64,000 nt of DNA from contig JAENZD010000004.1 in the NCBI GenBank assembly GCA_016841445.1, positions 1 through 64,000 on the forward strand. The letters are read 5' to 3'. Below the pieces are notes generated by a model. It was not told the origin of the DNA. It was given only the letters and a program-made list of their open reading frames with translations, and did not search any database. How positions within the stretch are numbered: position 1 is the first letter of the stretch; each line of letters opens with the position of its first letter. This stretch comes from Anaerolineaceae bacterium. Its GTDB lineage: Bacteria; Chloroflexota; Anaerolineae; Anaerolineales; Anaerolineaceae. The translations under genes were made by a program, and so were the position numbers. Of the stretch, positions 25,372 to 34,954 are shown one piece after another.

Positions 25372-27525
25372 CTATATTGGCTTGCTCTCCCCGCTGCGGA
25401 GTGATTCCTGGGCGGAAAAGCTAGCTAGCGTCACACCAATCAGCTGCTCATAGGGAATTGGCGGTGTTTTCTTTTCTTGGACGGCATCCAGGAAAGCACC
25501 CCATGCATCTTGATGGCCTTTGTTCTGCTGGAAGCGGTGTCGTTTGACCGAACGTTTCCCTTTTTCGAACATTTCAAGCTTGCGCCAATCATGCAAAACT
25601 GCAACCCGACCGCCGGTGAAAACTTCAAGGTGTTCTTTGGGGAAAGATTTATCGCCGTTTGCCAGATAGCTGACCACACCCAGGGAACCATCCGGAAATT
25701 TGAAATTCATTACAACATTATCTTCATTGTATTTACCCTGGTCAGGCAATCCTTGGGTAGTCACTTCTATGGGGTTGTCTCCTACCAGGAAGGTCAGGAA
25801 GTCAATAAAATGACAGCCTTCGCCAATGATGCGCCCGCCACCAACCTGTGGGTCTAATAACCAGTGATCAGCCGGCAAGACATTCGCGTTGACCCGATAA
25901 TGGGCAAACAGCGGTTCCTGCCGCCGGTCAATAAACGCTTTCAGATGTTTGGCAAGCGGTGCGAACCGCCGATTGAACCCCAGCATCAGCAGCGGCTGGT
26001 CCTCTTTTTGTAGGGCAGATGTGATGGAATCGAGTTGTTCCATATTGATTGCCATGGGCTTTTCACAATAAACATTTTTACCATGCTCAAAAGCTTTGAG
26101 GATCTGATCCGTGTGAAGATCGTGCCGTGTGAGGATGGCCAGCATATTGATCGCCGGGTCGTTGTACAGGGTATCTGGGTCACTGGCGGCAAATCCAAAA
26201 CCATATTTCTGTGCAGCATGATGTGCGCTGACGCCGGAAGCAGAGATGATGCCAACGGGTGCGACCATCCCGGTTTTCTTGACGACCGGCAGGAAAGTGG
26301 AAAGGGCGTAGTTTCCTGCACCAAGTACACCCAATGCCATAATGTCTCCAGGTTTTACTCGCACCGTTGGTGCCGCAAGGTTAGGGAACCGTTTTTCAGT
26401 TGGCAGGGGCTGATCCCCATAGGTCAGGAGAACACCTAAATAAGTCTCTTTGCCGGTGATTAAAATGTAGGCTTTTTTTCCTTCTTCAATTGGAATATGG
26501 TGGGTGATAAGGGGTGAGACATCCAATCTTTTTTGTGAAACAAGATCCAGGAAGGCTGTCATGTTGCGGTTTTCCGTCCAGCGGACGTAGCCGATGGGAT
26601 AGTCCTGGCCATTCTCTTCATAATCCAGGTCATAACGCCCAGGGCCGTAAGAACGTGAGATGATCAGGTCTAATTCTTTCGTATAGTATATCTTGCGGGG
26701 AATGGACAGCCCCACGGCACCAACCGCAATGATTTTTGCGCGATCCCGTGCGATCTCCCCGGCTAATTCCACCGGATCATTGGATTGGGTATCGGCGCAA
26801 ATCAGGACGACATCGACGCCCTTGCCCTGCGAAAAGCTTTCCGCTGCCTCAACTGCCAGATCACGCGTGACGGATACAGCAGCACCCATCTTTTTTGCTA
26901 ATTTGACCCGCTCAGGGTCGAGATCAATACCCAGCACCTGGCAGCCCGCGGCAGCGGCGATACCTGTGGCGAGCAAGCCTAGCAGCCCTAAGCCAATCAC
27001 AGCAACCCGACCGCCAACCTGAGCTTCCCCAAGCCGGAAGCCTTGCATGGCAATGGCACCGATGGTTGTGAAAGCAGCAGATTCAAAGTCAACATTATCA
27101 GGGATCTTTGCCATTAAGTTTTGGGGTACTGCAGCAAATTCAGCGTGAACTGCGTGGCCGCCGCCTGCACAAGCAACCCGATCACCTGCGCGGAAACCTT
27201 TCAACCCGGGCGTGACTTCGATGATCGTTCCTGCGGAAGAATAGCCCAATGCCATGGGCTGGTCGAGCCTGTTTTTAGCGGCATCAAGAGTACTTAGAAA
27301 GCCTTCACGCTTTGCTTTATTCAATACCTGCCTGACCAGGTCAGGTCGGGATTGGGCTTTGCCGATCAGTCCCTGTCTGGCAAATTCAACCACCATGCGT
27401 TCAGTTCCTGCAGAGACAAGCGATGCAGCAGTGCGGACCAGCGCTGAACCATTCGTTGGTTGGGGGACTGGGACATCAGCCACCTGTGTTTCACCTGATT
27501 TTATGTTCTGTAGTAATTGTTTCAT
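25372..27525 (-). CDS. Bidomain oxidoreductase (zinc-type alcohol dehydrogenase + Gfo/Idh/MocA)
   Basis: 717 residues. The first ~360 resemble medium-chain dehydrogenases (GYSSAGTIIEVTPG, then VIGLGLLGLLATGIAAAAGC as the NAD site). Residues from ~395 form a Gfo/Idh/MocA domain (GVLGAGNYALSTFLPV; CEKPMAIN carries the conserved Lys-Pro). Such fusions occur with the heparinase-like protein and glycosyltransferase in surface-polymer loci, where they probably oxidise a nucleotide sugar. A TATAAT lies at about 27562-27567 on the minus strand, some 35 bp before the start. Confidence 0.88.
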   Translation of the reverse strand: MKQLLQNIKSGETQVADVPVPQPTNGSALVRTAASLVSAGTERMVVEFARQGLIGKAQSRPDLVRQVLNKAKREGFLSTLDAAKNRLDQPMALGYSSAGTIIEVTPGLKGFRAGDRVACAGGGHAVHAEFAAVPQNLMAKIPDNVDFESAAFTTIGAIAMQGFRLGEAQVGGRVAVIGLGLLGLLATGIAAAAGCQVLGIDLDPERVKLAKKMGAAVSVTRDLAVEAAESFSQGKGVDVVLICADTQSNDPVELAGEIARDRAKIIAVGAVGLSIPRKIYYTKELDLIISRSYGPGRYDLDYEENGQDYPIGYVRWTENRNMTAFLDLVSQKRLDVSPLITHHIPIEEGKKAYILITGKETYLGVLLTYGDQPLPTEKRFPNLAAPTVRVKPGDIMALGVLGAGNYALSTFLPVVKKTGMVAPVGIISASGVSAHHAAQKYGFGFAASDPDTLYNDPAINMLAILTRHDLHTDQILKAFEHGKNVYCEKPMAINMEQLDSITSALQKEDQPLLMLGFNRRFAPLAKHLKAFIDRRQEPLFAHYRVNANVLPADHWLLDPQVGGGRIIGEGCHFIDFLTFLVGDNPIEVTTQGLPDQGKYNEDNVVMNFKFPDGSLGVVSYLANGDKSFPKEHLEVFTGGRVAVLHDWRKLEMFEKGKRSVKRHRFQQNKGHQDAWGAFLDAVQEKKTPPIPYEQLIGVTLASFSAQESLRSGESKPI

Positions 27526-27729
27526 AATGTTGAACCATTTGATCTTTTGGATTTGATAGAATTATAGCCTAAACCCGCGATTAACGGCGATAGACAGCAT
27601 GCTTTTGCAAAGTAATTGAAAATATGTGAAATTAATTGCTGTTTTTACTCTACCCTCTCTCAAAGGGAGGTGGGTTCTGAATTATTAATAAGTGTAAGAA
27701 AAATGCGACGTTTTCAACTTAAATGAAAA

Positions 27730-27758
27730 GAGGCTGTTCCATCGCCAGGAACAACCTC
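27730..27758 (-). terminator. Terminator after the FmdB-like gene
   Basis: An 11-bp stem with one mismatch (27730-27740 with 27748-27758), followed in the minus direction by TTTTCATTT. Its distance from the stop at 27778 fits. Confidence 0.7.
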
Positions 27759-27777
27759 CCAAAAATTTTATTAAAGG

Positions 27778-28074
27778 CTATTTCTCATTATTTTTATTCT
27801 CAGCCGGCTTGCTTTCTGATTTTGATTCAGTCTTGCTTTCCGTTTCTTTCTTGCTTGAGTCATCTTTGTCTGAGCTATAAGTTTGACCGGATGGCGAACG
27901 GTTATCTGTTGCATAAAAACCTTTGCCTTTAAACACAATGCCAACCGGTTGGAAAACCTTGCGTAAGGTGGGTTCACCGCATTCCGGGCATTCAACGAGC
28001 GGTTCATCTGAGAATTTTTGATATTGATCGAAGCGAATACCGCAATTCTCGCATTTATATGTATATGTGGGCAT
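27778..28074 (-). CDS. FmdB-family zinc-ribbon protein
   Basis: 98 residues. The first 45 hold two CxxC pairs (YKCENCGI and VECPECGE) that form a zinc ribbon, as in regulatory protein FmdB. The last 45 residues are a Ser/Lys/Glu low-complexity tail ending NKNNEK, probably disordered. GGAAAG precedes the ATG, and a TATAAT lies about 30 bp upstream. Function unknown. Confidence 0.85.
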   Translation of the reverse strand: MPTYTYKCENCGIRFDQYQKFSDEPLVECPECGEPTLRKVFQPVGIVFKGKGFYATDNRSPSGQTYSSDKDDSSKKETESKTESKSESKPAENKNNEK

Positions 28075-28209
28075 AATTACTTTCCAAGTCTATTTCTCAG
28101 AAGATTATAGTCCGCCTCAGGCTCAAAGGCAAGTTTGGGGGAGCTTTTCTGACACAACATTAATATCACTATACCTGTATTTTTCTGGATTCCTGCCCCA
28201 ATTGGGTGG

Positions 28210-28239
28210 TTGGATGAGTTTGTTCTTCACTGGTATAAT
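28210..28239 (+). promoter_or_regulatory. Promoter, TTGGAT-N18-TATAAT, leaderless type
   Basis: -35 TTGGAT at 28210-28215 and a perfect -10 at 28234-28239. The -10 ends 6 nt before the ATG at 28246, so the transcript would start at the start codon. No ribosome-binding site is present. Confidence 0.6.
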
Positions 28240-28245
28240 GCCGGC

Positions 28246-29262
28246 ATGCGAAAATTCACTACCTTTGGCGTCCTTGCAGTGGTTTTGGCAGTAATCTTGC
28301 TGATCTCCTGCACTCCGGAACCCGTGGCAACCTCACAGACGCAAACACCGCCATATGAGGGTACCTTGAGGCCGTATCCTTCAGGGACAGCAACCGCGAC
28401 GCCCTTGCCGACTGGATATAACAGCCCGACGCCATCACCGACGATCACGCCCACCCCATCTCCGGTTTATTATGAAGTTCAGCTTGGTGATGATATGTAC
28501 AGCATCGCCTGGCGTTACGACCTGAGCCCGGCTGAGGTCATGACCGCGAATCCCAGCATCAATCCGCGGGCAATGTCGGTCGGAATGCAAGTCCTGATCC
28601 CCATCACACCGACACTTGAACCAACCCCAGGTGAAACGCTGGAAGCGACACCAACACCATCCCAAAACGGTCCCGAAATTATCCAACCGGATTGCTACCC
28701 GGATGCGCTGGGCGGGCTGTGGTGCTTTGTCCTGGTGGAAAATGAAGAAGAAACGGCGGTAGAGAATCTTTCAGCAGTGGTAACCCTGGAAGCGGACGGT
28801 GAAGCAAGGCAGGAAGTGGCTATCATGCCGCTTAATTTACTGCCCCCTGGCCAGTCGCTGCCATTAATTGCTTATTTTCAGCCACCTGTTTCAGAAAACT
28901 ACGAGGTGGCTGCAGAAATTGATTTTTTCTTGCCCGTGATGCCAGAGGATGACCGGTACATTGACGTGGCAATGATCAGCCAGAATGTTGAATACAGCGA
29001 AGATCTAAGAACTGCCCATGTGACGGGAGACTTGCGCTTATCAGAGGTGGGAGCAGAGGCAGAATACTTGTGGGTCATCGCAACGGCTTTTGATGCTGAT
29101 GGTAATGTGGTCGCTGTTCGCAGGTGGGATGCCAATGAGAACCTTCCATCGGGAGCAGAATTATCTTATGAGCTGACCCTTTACAGTTTGGGCGGTGCGA
29201 TTGACCGGGTGGAAGTGATGGCTGAAGCCCATCGTTTGATCGAAGCGACGCCCAGTGAATGA
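28246..29262 (+). CDS. LysM-domain lipoprotein
   Basis: 338 residues from the ATG at 28246. A signal peptide ends in the lipobox LLISC (Cys at about 23), followed by a Pro/Thr-rich linker and a LysM domain (YYEVQLGDDMYSIAWRYD to GMQVLIPI, about residues 79-122) that binds peptidoglycan. The C-terminal ~190 residues look like a beta-sandwich of the FxLYD type. Probably attached to the membrane and the cell wall; no enzymatic domain is seen. Confidence 0.8.
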   Translation: MRKFTTFGVLAVVLAVILLISCTPEPVATSQTQTPPYEGTLRPYPSGTATATPLPTGYNSPTPSPTITPTPSPVYYEVQLGDDMYSIAWRYDLSPAEVMTANPSINPRAMSVGMQVLIPITPTLEPTPGETLEATPTPSQNGPEIIQPDCYPDALGGLWCFVLVENEEETAVENLSAVVTLEADGEARQEVAIMPLNLLPPGQSLPLIAYFQPPVSENYEVAAEIDFFLPVMPEDDRYIDVAMISQNVEYSEDLRTAHVTGDLRLSEVGAEAEYLWVIATAFDADGNVVAVRRWDANENLPSGAELSYELTLYSLGGAIDRVEVMAEAHRLIEATPSE

Positions 29263-29311
29263 TTAATCTGGTTTCAAAATTTAGATTTTCAGCGTTCGGA
29301 GTGAGGCAAAG

Positions 29312-30193
29312 ATGAACGAAAACCGCCAAACACCATTACCGTGGGGAACCCGCACCTTCATCATGGGGATCATTAATGTGACCCCGGACAGTTTCTCGGG
29401 GGATGGACTCCTTGAGAGAGAGGATGTGATTGAAGCCGCTGTTCACCAGGCTGAATTATTTATACGAGAAGGTGCAGATATTTTGGATGTGGGGGGAGAA
29501 AGTACGCGGCCTGGATCACAACCTGTATCGGAAGAAGAGGAAATTTCCAGGGTTGTTCCCGTGATCCAAAAATTGATCCGAGTGTTCCCGGAAGTAAGAA
29601 TTTCAGTTGATACCTCCAAGGCGAATGTCGCACGGAAAGCTCTGATTGCAGGTGCCCAATGGATCAATGACGTTTGGGGATTACGAGCTGATCCAGACAT
29701 GGCTGGTGTGGCCGCTGAATTTAATTGCCCGGTTGTACTGATGCATAACCGCCTGGCACCAGCGTCTGAAGCGGTCAAAACGAACCTGGGCAGAAGTTAT
29801 TTAGGTACGGATTACCAGGACCTGATTGGTGATATCAATGCGGAATTATTGGATACCGTTGCCATTGCGCATGAACACGGAATCTCAGATGAGATGATCA
29901 TCCTGGACCCGGGGATTGGGTTTGGGAAGAATGTTGCTCAGAACCTGGAACTGATTGATCGTTTGGGGGAGGTCAAAGCGCTGGGATACCCATTGCTGGT
30001 TGGCCCCTCAAGGAAATCTTTTATCGGCTATACCCTGGACCTCCCGCCAGATGAGCGGGTTGAGGGAACGGCAGCAGTAGTGGCACTATGTATTGATCGG
30101 GGAGCGGATATCATCCGAGTGCATGATATCGCCGAAATGACACGGATCGCTCGAATGACAGATGCAATTGTCAGGGGAAATAAGAAAAAGTAG
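29312..30193 (+). CDS. folP: Dihydropteroate synthase
   Basis: Joins para-aminobenzoate to dihydropterin pyrophosphate in folate synthesis. 293 residues, TIM barrel: MGIINVTPDSFSGDG near residue 17, DVGGESTRPGSQP near 61, DPGIGFGKN near 196 and GPSRKSFI near 233 are the standard motifs. The other folate genes are not nearby. It follows the LysM gene by 49 bp on the same strand and is convergent with the CarH-like gene. Confidence 0.95.
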   Translation: MNENRQTPLPWGTRTFIMGIINVTPDSFSGDGLLEREDVIEAAVHQAELFIREGADILDVGGESTRPGSQPVSEEEEISRVVPVIQKLIRVFPEVRISVDTSKANVARKALIAGAQWINDVWGLRADPDMAGVAAEFNCPVVLMHNRLAPASEAVKTNLGRSYLGTDYQDLIGDINAELLDTVAIAHEHGISDEMIILDPGIGFGKNVAQNLELIDRLGEVKALGYPLLVGPSRKSFIGYTLDLPPDERVEGTAAVVALCIDRGADIIRVHDIAEMTRIARMTDAIVRGNKKK

Positions 30194-30244
30194 ATCAAAA
30201 TCGTCTATGAGACAAAAGACATAAGCCCCATAAACCTTTCAGAA

Positions 30245-31192
30245 TTAATCTAATTGATCGTGTACATTCTGGATGGCTTCATCCAGCGATTCCCCCAGGA
30301 AGATACCCTGCATTTGTTCCCGTGTGGCTTTGTTTTCATTGAAATAGCGTCCACCGAAACCGAGTTTTGGTTTGCCAGGAATTTTATTTAACTTGGCCTG
30401 CATATTGAACAAAGGGCGAGCGCTGTGTTCAAAGCTTGCTGATAAGATGACCATATCCGGTGCGACATCCGAGGCGTATAACACGAGGTCATCAACAGGC
30501 AGGTCAGCACCGAGAAATTCAATCTGGTAGCCTTCACGGCGCAAGAGGACGGAGAGCATCAGTGCTGCAAGCTCATGGAATTCTTCCGGTGCACAACCAA
30601 TTAAAATCGTGGGGGCAGTGCTGTAAATCGGAAAAGCTTTAAGCAGGTTCATCAGTAAACCGCGGATAAATGCCGAGGCGTAATGCTCTGTGGCGATCCT
30701 GATTTCTCCCCGGTACCATGCTTCACCGACCTCATACAACATGGGTGAAAATACCTCAAAAAAAATCGTCTTGAGGTCAAACATACTTTGGATTGCATCT
30801 ACGATTTCTTTTGCCTTTTCCTCCTGGCGGTTCGTAAGCGCTGTGAATAGCTGTTCGGAATAGTATTTTGGGGGGTGTTTGGGGTTGATCGTGGGCTCGG
30901 GAGCTAAGACGGTGGGCAAGGCATTTGGCCAGATCCCATCATCCCTTAAGTCGCGGAATTCCCGGACGGCATTGCTGATCGTTAAACCCTCATCCAGACG
31001 GTGGGTGATCCAACGGATGATCTGGATATCCCTATCAGAATAGAGACGGTAGTTGTTATCCAACCGTTCTGGGTCAAGCAGGTCATAGCGCCGCTCCCAG
31101 GCACGTATGGTGACTGGTTGAACGCCTGTTCGTTCACTGAGGACCTTGATGGTATATTTCGGTTCTTTTGAAAACTCCGCAATTGAGACCAT
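30245..31192 (-). CDS. CarH-like MerR regulator with cobalamin-binding light-sensor domain
   Basis: 315 residues. MerR-type winged helix (about 12-80, with TGVQPVTIRAWERRYDLL), a helical bundle with W-x9-EH (WYRGEIRIATEH near residue 158), then a B12-binding Rossmann domain with GCAPEEFHELA, whose ExH supplies the lower cobalt ligand. W-x9-EH is the adenosyl-capping signature of CarH/LitR photoreceptors, which repress transcription in the dark and release DNA when light cleaves the Co-C bond. Target genes are unknown; a CapA-like gene lies 45 bp upstream on the same strand. Confidence 0.82.
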   Translation of the reverse strand: MVSIAEFSKEPKYTIKVLSERTGVQPVTIRAWERRYDLLDPERLDNNYRLYSDRDIQIIRWITHRLDEGLTISNAVREFRDLRDDGIWPNALPTVLAPEPTINPKHPPKYYSEQLFTALTNRQEEKAKEIVDAIQSMFDLKTIFFEVFSPMLYEVGEAWYRGEIRIATEHYASAFIRGLLMNLLKAFPIYSTAPTILIGCAPEEFHELAALMLSVLLRREGYQIEFLGADLPVDDLVLYASDVAPDMVILSASFEHSARPLFNMQAKLNKIPGKPKLGFGGRYFNENKATREQMQGIFLGESLDEAIQNVHDQLD

Positions 31193-31237
31193 GTTTTTTT
31201 ACCTTTGATTAAACGTTAGACAATCCTGACACTAATT

Positions 31238-32995
31238 TTACCGTGTCTCCCATCCGCTTGCTGTAAAGAGTTCTTCAAGGAAAACAGCTCTTTCAGAAGA
31301 TGTCATGGGTCGAGGTTGAGCATAATCTTCAAGCATTGCCGTCAGCAATTCTGTACTGATGAGACGGCCGTCATAAAATGTATGGCGCTGGATGATCTCC
31401 CAGCGGGTCTGTATGATTTGGTTTCCGTATGCATCCAAAACACCCATCTGGTCGAAGAACAAATTTCCAAGACCGTAATCGATGAACGCACCTGATGAAA
31501 AAGCCATTCCTTTGGGACGATGGGCTTGGCTGCCATTCACGATCACCGCGCCAGAATTCGCAAGCAGACCAAAATCCCTGATATGATGGGTTTCGGGATA
31601 GTTATAATAATCCTCATAATACTGTAGGGTTGCAATCGGAATAAAACCTTCTGATTTGAGTCGTTCGATCTCATCAGCCATCCAACCGAAATCATCGCAG
31701 GGTGCGGCGCCAACACCTGTTTCTGTTGCCCAGGCAAAATCAGGCCCGGAGGCATTGCAGCCAATGAAAGCGAGATTGTTTCCGTTATGGGTGAGGGTCA
31801 GTGGCGACATGGCATCTTCAAGATCCAACCCGCCACCGTAGTACACCATACCATTGTCGAGGTACAAGTCGATGTTGTATTGCCCGACATCTACGCCATA
31901 TCGGACCAGCACATCGTTGTTATGGTTGCCTGTCAGTTCGATTATGTCCGCACCTATGAATTCGAGTAATTGAAAGTACTTCGGATCACTGCAGAAGTTT
32001 AAAATCCTTGAGGTAGGGTCTGGAAAAGGGCAATCTTCGTAAAAAGAAATCTCATTGCTGATATGGGTCAAGTCAGCTTCGGAAAGCCAATCGACTATTT
32101 CCTCCCCAGGGTAAAGAACACCTTTTTCTTCCATTTTATAAGCCGTTTCCCTGACAAGCGCGGTCACACCGGTCATGATCAGGGTGGTCATTTTATCCGT
32201 GTCACGATTGGAGGTATTGATCCCGCTGATGAGCGTTTGGATATCCTCGCTGCTGTAGGCTGAATTCAATTCCTTATCCGCTGCAACCTGGTAATGAATT
32301 GTGAGGGAATAACCTTCTCCAGTGAACTCTTTGAACAATGGGGATATTCCATCAATGCTGATGACCTTTAATTTTGGATCCAATTGATCGAAAGGGATGA
32401 TAGCCCAGGCATTCTCCTCCCAAAGGGTGTTTGGATCGGGGATGGTCTCAACAGCCTTTACAATGGATCCATCCCTTATTCCCCACAGGTATTCTAATGG
32501 GCCTTTGATTGTTTCGGGAATATATAAGGATCGTGTTGAGATATCAGGGTTATCGACGACGCCACGCCAAAACATCTGGAGTTCTTCAAATGTAATGTCA
32601 TCAATGATCGTGTTGAACGGCGCTGCCAGGGCATAAATCCACGCCGTGGTGTGCAAAACTTCGCCCTGTGGCGCGAGGTCTGATGGGCCAAACCAGAGAG
32701 TGTTATCTGAAAAATAACTTCGCTGATAGGTTTGTGGAATATCACTGTTTATGATGCCGTTTGGGATTGGTTCATCAAGAAATAGGATGAGGGGCTGGGG
32801 CGTTTTGGTTGTTTCAGTGGTGCTGGCTGCCGTTGGTTCGGAGGTCGGTGTTGATGCTGGTTCGGACGTCGTAACTGCGGTTGGAAGAATTTCTGTTGGT
32901 GTCGATGTATTTTCCGGGGTACACCCTGCAGCGAATCCCAATACTATTAAAAGAACAAGGATGGCATGGAAAAATCGGTGTTTTTTATCCGTCAT
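31238..32995 (-). CDS. CapA-family lipoprotein (PGA_cap metallophosphatase fold)
   Basis: 585 residues from the ATG at 32995, chosen for GAGG 9 nt upstream. Signal peptide with lipobox GFAAGC, a Thr/Pro/Glu-rich linker (about 25-65), a substrate-binding-like middle, then a CapA-type phosphoesterase domain in the last 300 residues with ELTGNHNNDVL and NGSQAHRPKGMAFSSGAF. Relatives take part in poly-gamma-glutamate capsule synthesis, but no pgsB/pgsC genes are nearby, so the substrate is open. Confidence 0.8.
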   Translation of the reverse strand: MTDKKHRFFHAILVLLIVLGFAAGCTPENTSTPTEILPTAVTTSEPASTPTSEPTAASTTETTKTPQPLILFLDEPIPNGIINSDIPQTYQRSYFSDNTLWFGPSDLAPQGEVLHTTAWIYALAAPFNTIIDDITFEELQMFWRGVVDNPDISTRSLYIPETIKGPLEYLWGIRDGSIVKAVETIPDPNTLWEENAWAIIPFDQLDPKLKVISIDGISPLFKEFTGEGYSLTIHYQVAADKELNSAYSSEDIQTLISGINTSNRDTDKMTTLIMTGVTALVRETAYKMEEKGVLYPGEEIVDWLSEADLTHISNEISFYEDCPFPDPTSRILNFCSDPKYFQLLEFIGADIIELTGNHNNDVLVRYGVDVGQYNIDLYLDNGMVYYGGGLDLEDAMSPLTLTHNGNNLAFIGCNASGPDFAWATETGVGAAPCDDFGWMADEIERLKSEGFIPIATLQYYEDYYNYPETHHIRDFGLLANSGAVIVNGSQAHRPKGMAFSSGAFIDYGLGNLFFDQMGVLDAYGNQIIQTRWEIIQRHTFYDGRLISTELLTAMLEDYAQPRPMTSSERAVFLEELFTASGWETR

Positions 32996-33101
32996 GCGCG
33001 CTGACCTCGAGGCAATGAGCATTGATAGATTGGTTTATTATTTCGAAAGGATTATATCAGTAAGTCGGTGATTGGGAAAATTTTTACATGACTAAATACA
33101 G

Positions 33102-33132
33102 CCCCCTGACAGTTTGAGCTGATGTCAGGGGG
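33102..33132 (-). terminator. Stem-loop after the DUF4332 gene
   Basis: A 9-bp stem (CCCCCTGAC / GTCAGGGGG, 33102-33110 with 33124-33132) lies 30 bp past the stop. No strong T-run follows. Confidence 0.5.
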
Positions 33133-33161
33133 ATGATTAACAATATTAGTGGATTAAGGTC

Positions 33162-33566
33162 CTAGTATTGGATCACTCTTGGCAGCATTTTCGCTTGCTG
33201 AACCCAGTCAGTAACCTGGCGCTGGGAAGGCAGCTGGCGCACCAGCGCTTTCATCTCATTGACTTCAACCAGCTTGGCATATAGGTTTTCAGCGTTGCGC
33301 TGGGCGAGTTCGGGAACCGTATCGACACCTGCTTCTTCAAGGAGGTCGGAGTATTCCTGTCCTACACCTTTGATTCGGTAGAGATCAACGTGGTTAACCC
33401 ACTCCAGGACAAGGGTGTGGCTGATGCCGGTTTTTTCTTCCAGTGCCTGACGGCCTTTAGCTGAGGCACCCAGTTTGAGCAATTTCCCTGTGGTCTTGAC
33501 ACCCGCGTCAATCAATTTTTGGGCATATACGGGTCCGATTCCTTCAACATCTACTATTTTAGCCAT
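33162..33566 (-). CDS. DUF4332 helix-hairpin-helix protein
   Basis: 134 residues with two helix-hairpin-helix units (VEGIGPVYAQKLIDAGV near residue 7 and IKGVGQEYSDLLEEAGV near 64). Such units bind DNA without sequence specificity; this family has no established function. AAGGAG precedes the ATG by 7 nt. No partner gene is obvious; an MFS gene diverges upstream. Confidence 0.8.
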   Translation of the reverse strand: MAKIVDVEGIGPVYAQKLIDAGVKTTGKLLKLGASAKGRQALEEKTGISHTLVLEWVNHVDLYRIKGVGQEYSDLLEEAGVDTVPELAQRNAENLYAKLVEVNEMKALVRQLPSQRQVTDWVQQAKMLPRVIQY

Positions 33567-33708
33567 GAATTATCTCCTTATATATGGTGGGTAGAGCTTA
33601 ACCTACCCTTTTTAATTTCCTCAGTTTTATTATATAACAAATCAATAGATTATGACAATATTTATCCTGTTTCTTATGGTAGGTTGGAAGGTGTATAATA
33701 GCAAGGTT

Positions 33709-34887
33709 ATGAAAACGTCTCTTTTAAAGATCAACCTGCATATCCTCTTGTTTACGATCACAAGAACAGTTGTCAATACCAGCTACCGTATGGTGTATCC
33801 CTTTCTACCGGTCTTTGCGCAAGGCCTGGGGGTTGAACCAGCATCTTTGGCGATGGCATTTTCGATCCGTTCATTTTTAGGCGCGTTTGGTCCCTTCCTG
33901 GCAACTGTTGCTGATACCCATAACCGGAAAACTGGTCTCCTTTTAGGGATCGGACTGTTCACAACCGGCAGCGTTGTGGTGGGGGTATGGCCTTACTTTT
34001 GGGCATTTATTCTTGGAACCAGCCTGGTCTTGTTGGGAAACAGCGTTTTCATCCCCTCCATGAATGCCTACCTGGGGGACCATGTGGCTTATGAAAAGCG
34101 AGGGAGAGTGCTGGCTATCACTGAGCTGAGCTGGGCACTGGCTTTCATCGGGGGTATCCCTGTCATCAGAGCGTTGATTGAAACCTATTCCTGGGTGGCA
34201 CCATTTTTCCTGTTCATGTTTCTCGGTGTGGTCTTATTCCTGCTGACCTTGTTCCTGGTCCCTACACAGAAGCGGGAGAAGCACCCGGATAATACCCTTT
34301 GGCGGAACCTGGGCAATGTCTTTAATAGCTGGCCGGCCCTGGCTGGTGTGATCACCGGCATCCTTTTTACAACGTCCAACGAAACGATCAATGTGATTTT
34401 TGGGGTCTGGATTGGGGACCAATTCGGGTTAGATTTTGCAGCACTGACATTGGCTTCGATTGTGATTGGTGTTTCAGAATTGGGCGGGGAAGTTTTCACG
34501 GGTTTGTGGCTGGATGTGATCGGAAAGCGGCGGACGATCTGGATCGCGTTGGGTCTGAACAGCCTGGCAGCCTTACTTTTGCCGTTAACAGCTGGAAGCC
34601 TGCCGCTGGCTGTCGCAGGGCTGGGCTTCTTCTATATAACCTTCGAAGTTATCCTGGTCAGCGCGCTGACGATGATGAGTGAGGTTTTGCCGAATGCCCG
34701 TGCAACGATCACGGCTGCTACCATTGCCGGTTTTTCCTTGGGCCGGATGCTGGGTGATTTAATCGCACCAGGCCTGTATGCGATCAATTTCTGGATTTGC
34801 GCACTGGCAGCTGTTCTCTTGAACGTACTCTCAGCGATTTTGTTAACCCAGGTGCGGCTTAAGAGAAATGGTGAAATTTCTTCATAG
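33709..34887 (+). CDS. MFS transporter, drug-efflux type
   Basis: 392 residues from the ATG at 33709, about 12 membrane segments. It has YRMVYPFLPVFAQGLGV in helix 1 and a loop ADTHNRKTGLL in place of the classical DRxGRR motif. The frame extends upstream to 33652, but TATAAT at 33694-33699 and the first hydrophilic residues support the later start; the 5' leader would be about 3 nt. Substrate unknown. Confidence 0.75.
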   Translation: MKTSLLKINLHILLFTITRTVVNTSYRMVYPFLPVFAQGLGVEPASLAMAFSIRSFLGAFGPFLATVADTHNRKTGLLLGIGLFTTGSVVVGVWPYFWAFILGTSLVLLGNSVFIPSMNAYLGDHVAYEKRGRVLAITELSWALAFIGGIPVIRALIETYSWVAPFFLFMFLGVVLFLLTLFLVPTQKREKHPDNTLWRNLGNVFNSWPALAGVITGILFTTSNETINVIFGVWIGDQFGLDFAALTLASIVIGVSELGGEVFTGLWLDVIGKRRTIWIALGLNSLAALLLPLTAGSLPLAVAGLGFFYITFEVILVSALTMMSEVLPNARATITAATIAGFSLGRMLGDLIAPGLYAINFWICALAAVLLNVLSAILLTQVRLKRNGEISS

Positions 34888-34954
34888 ATCACATAGAACA
34901 GATTAGTTAAGTGCTGTGCTGACCAACAAGGTTATTTAGTTGGGATCCGGTTCA

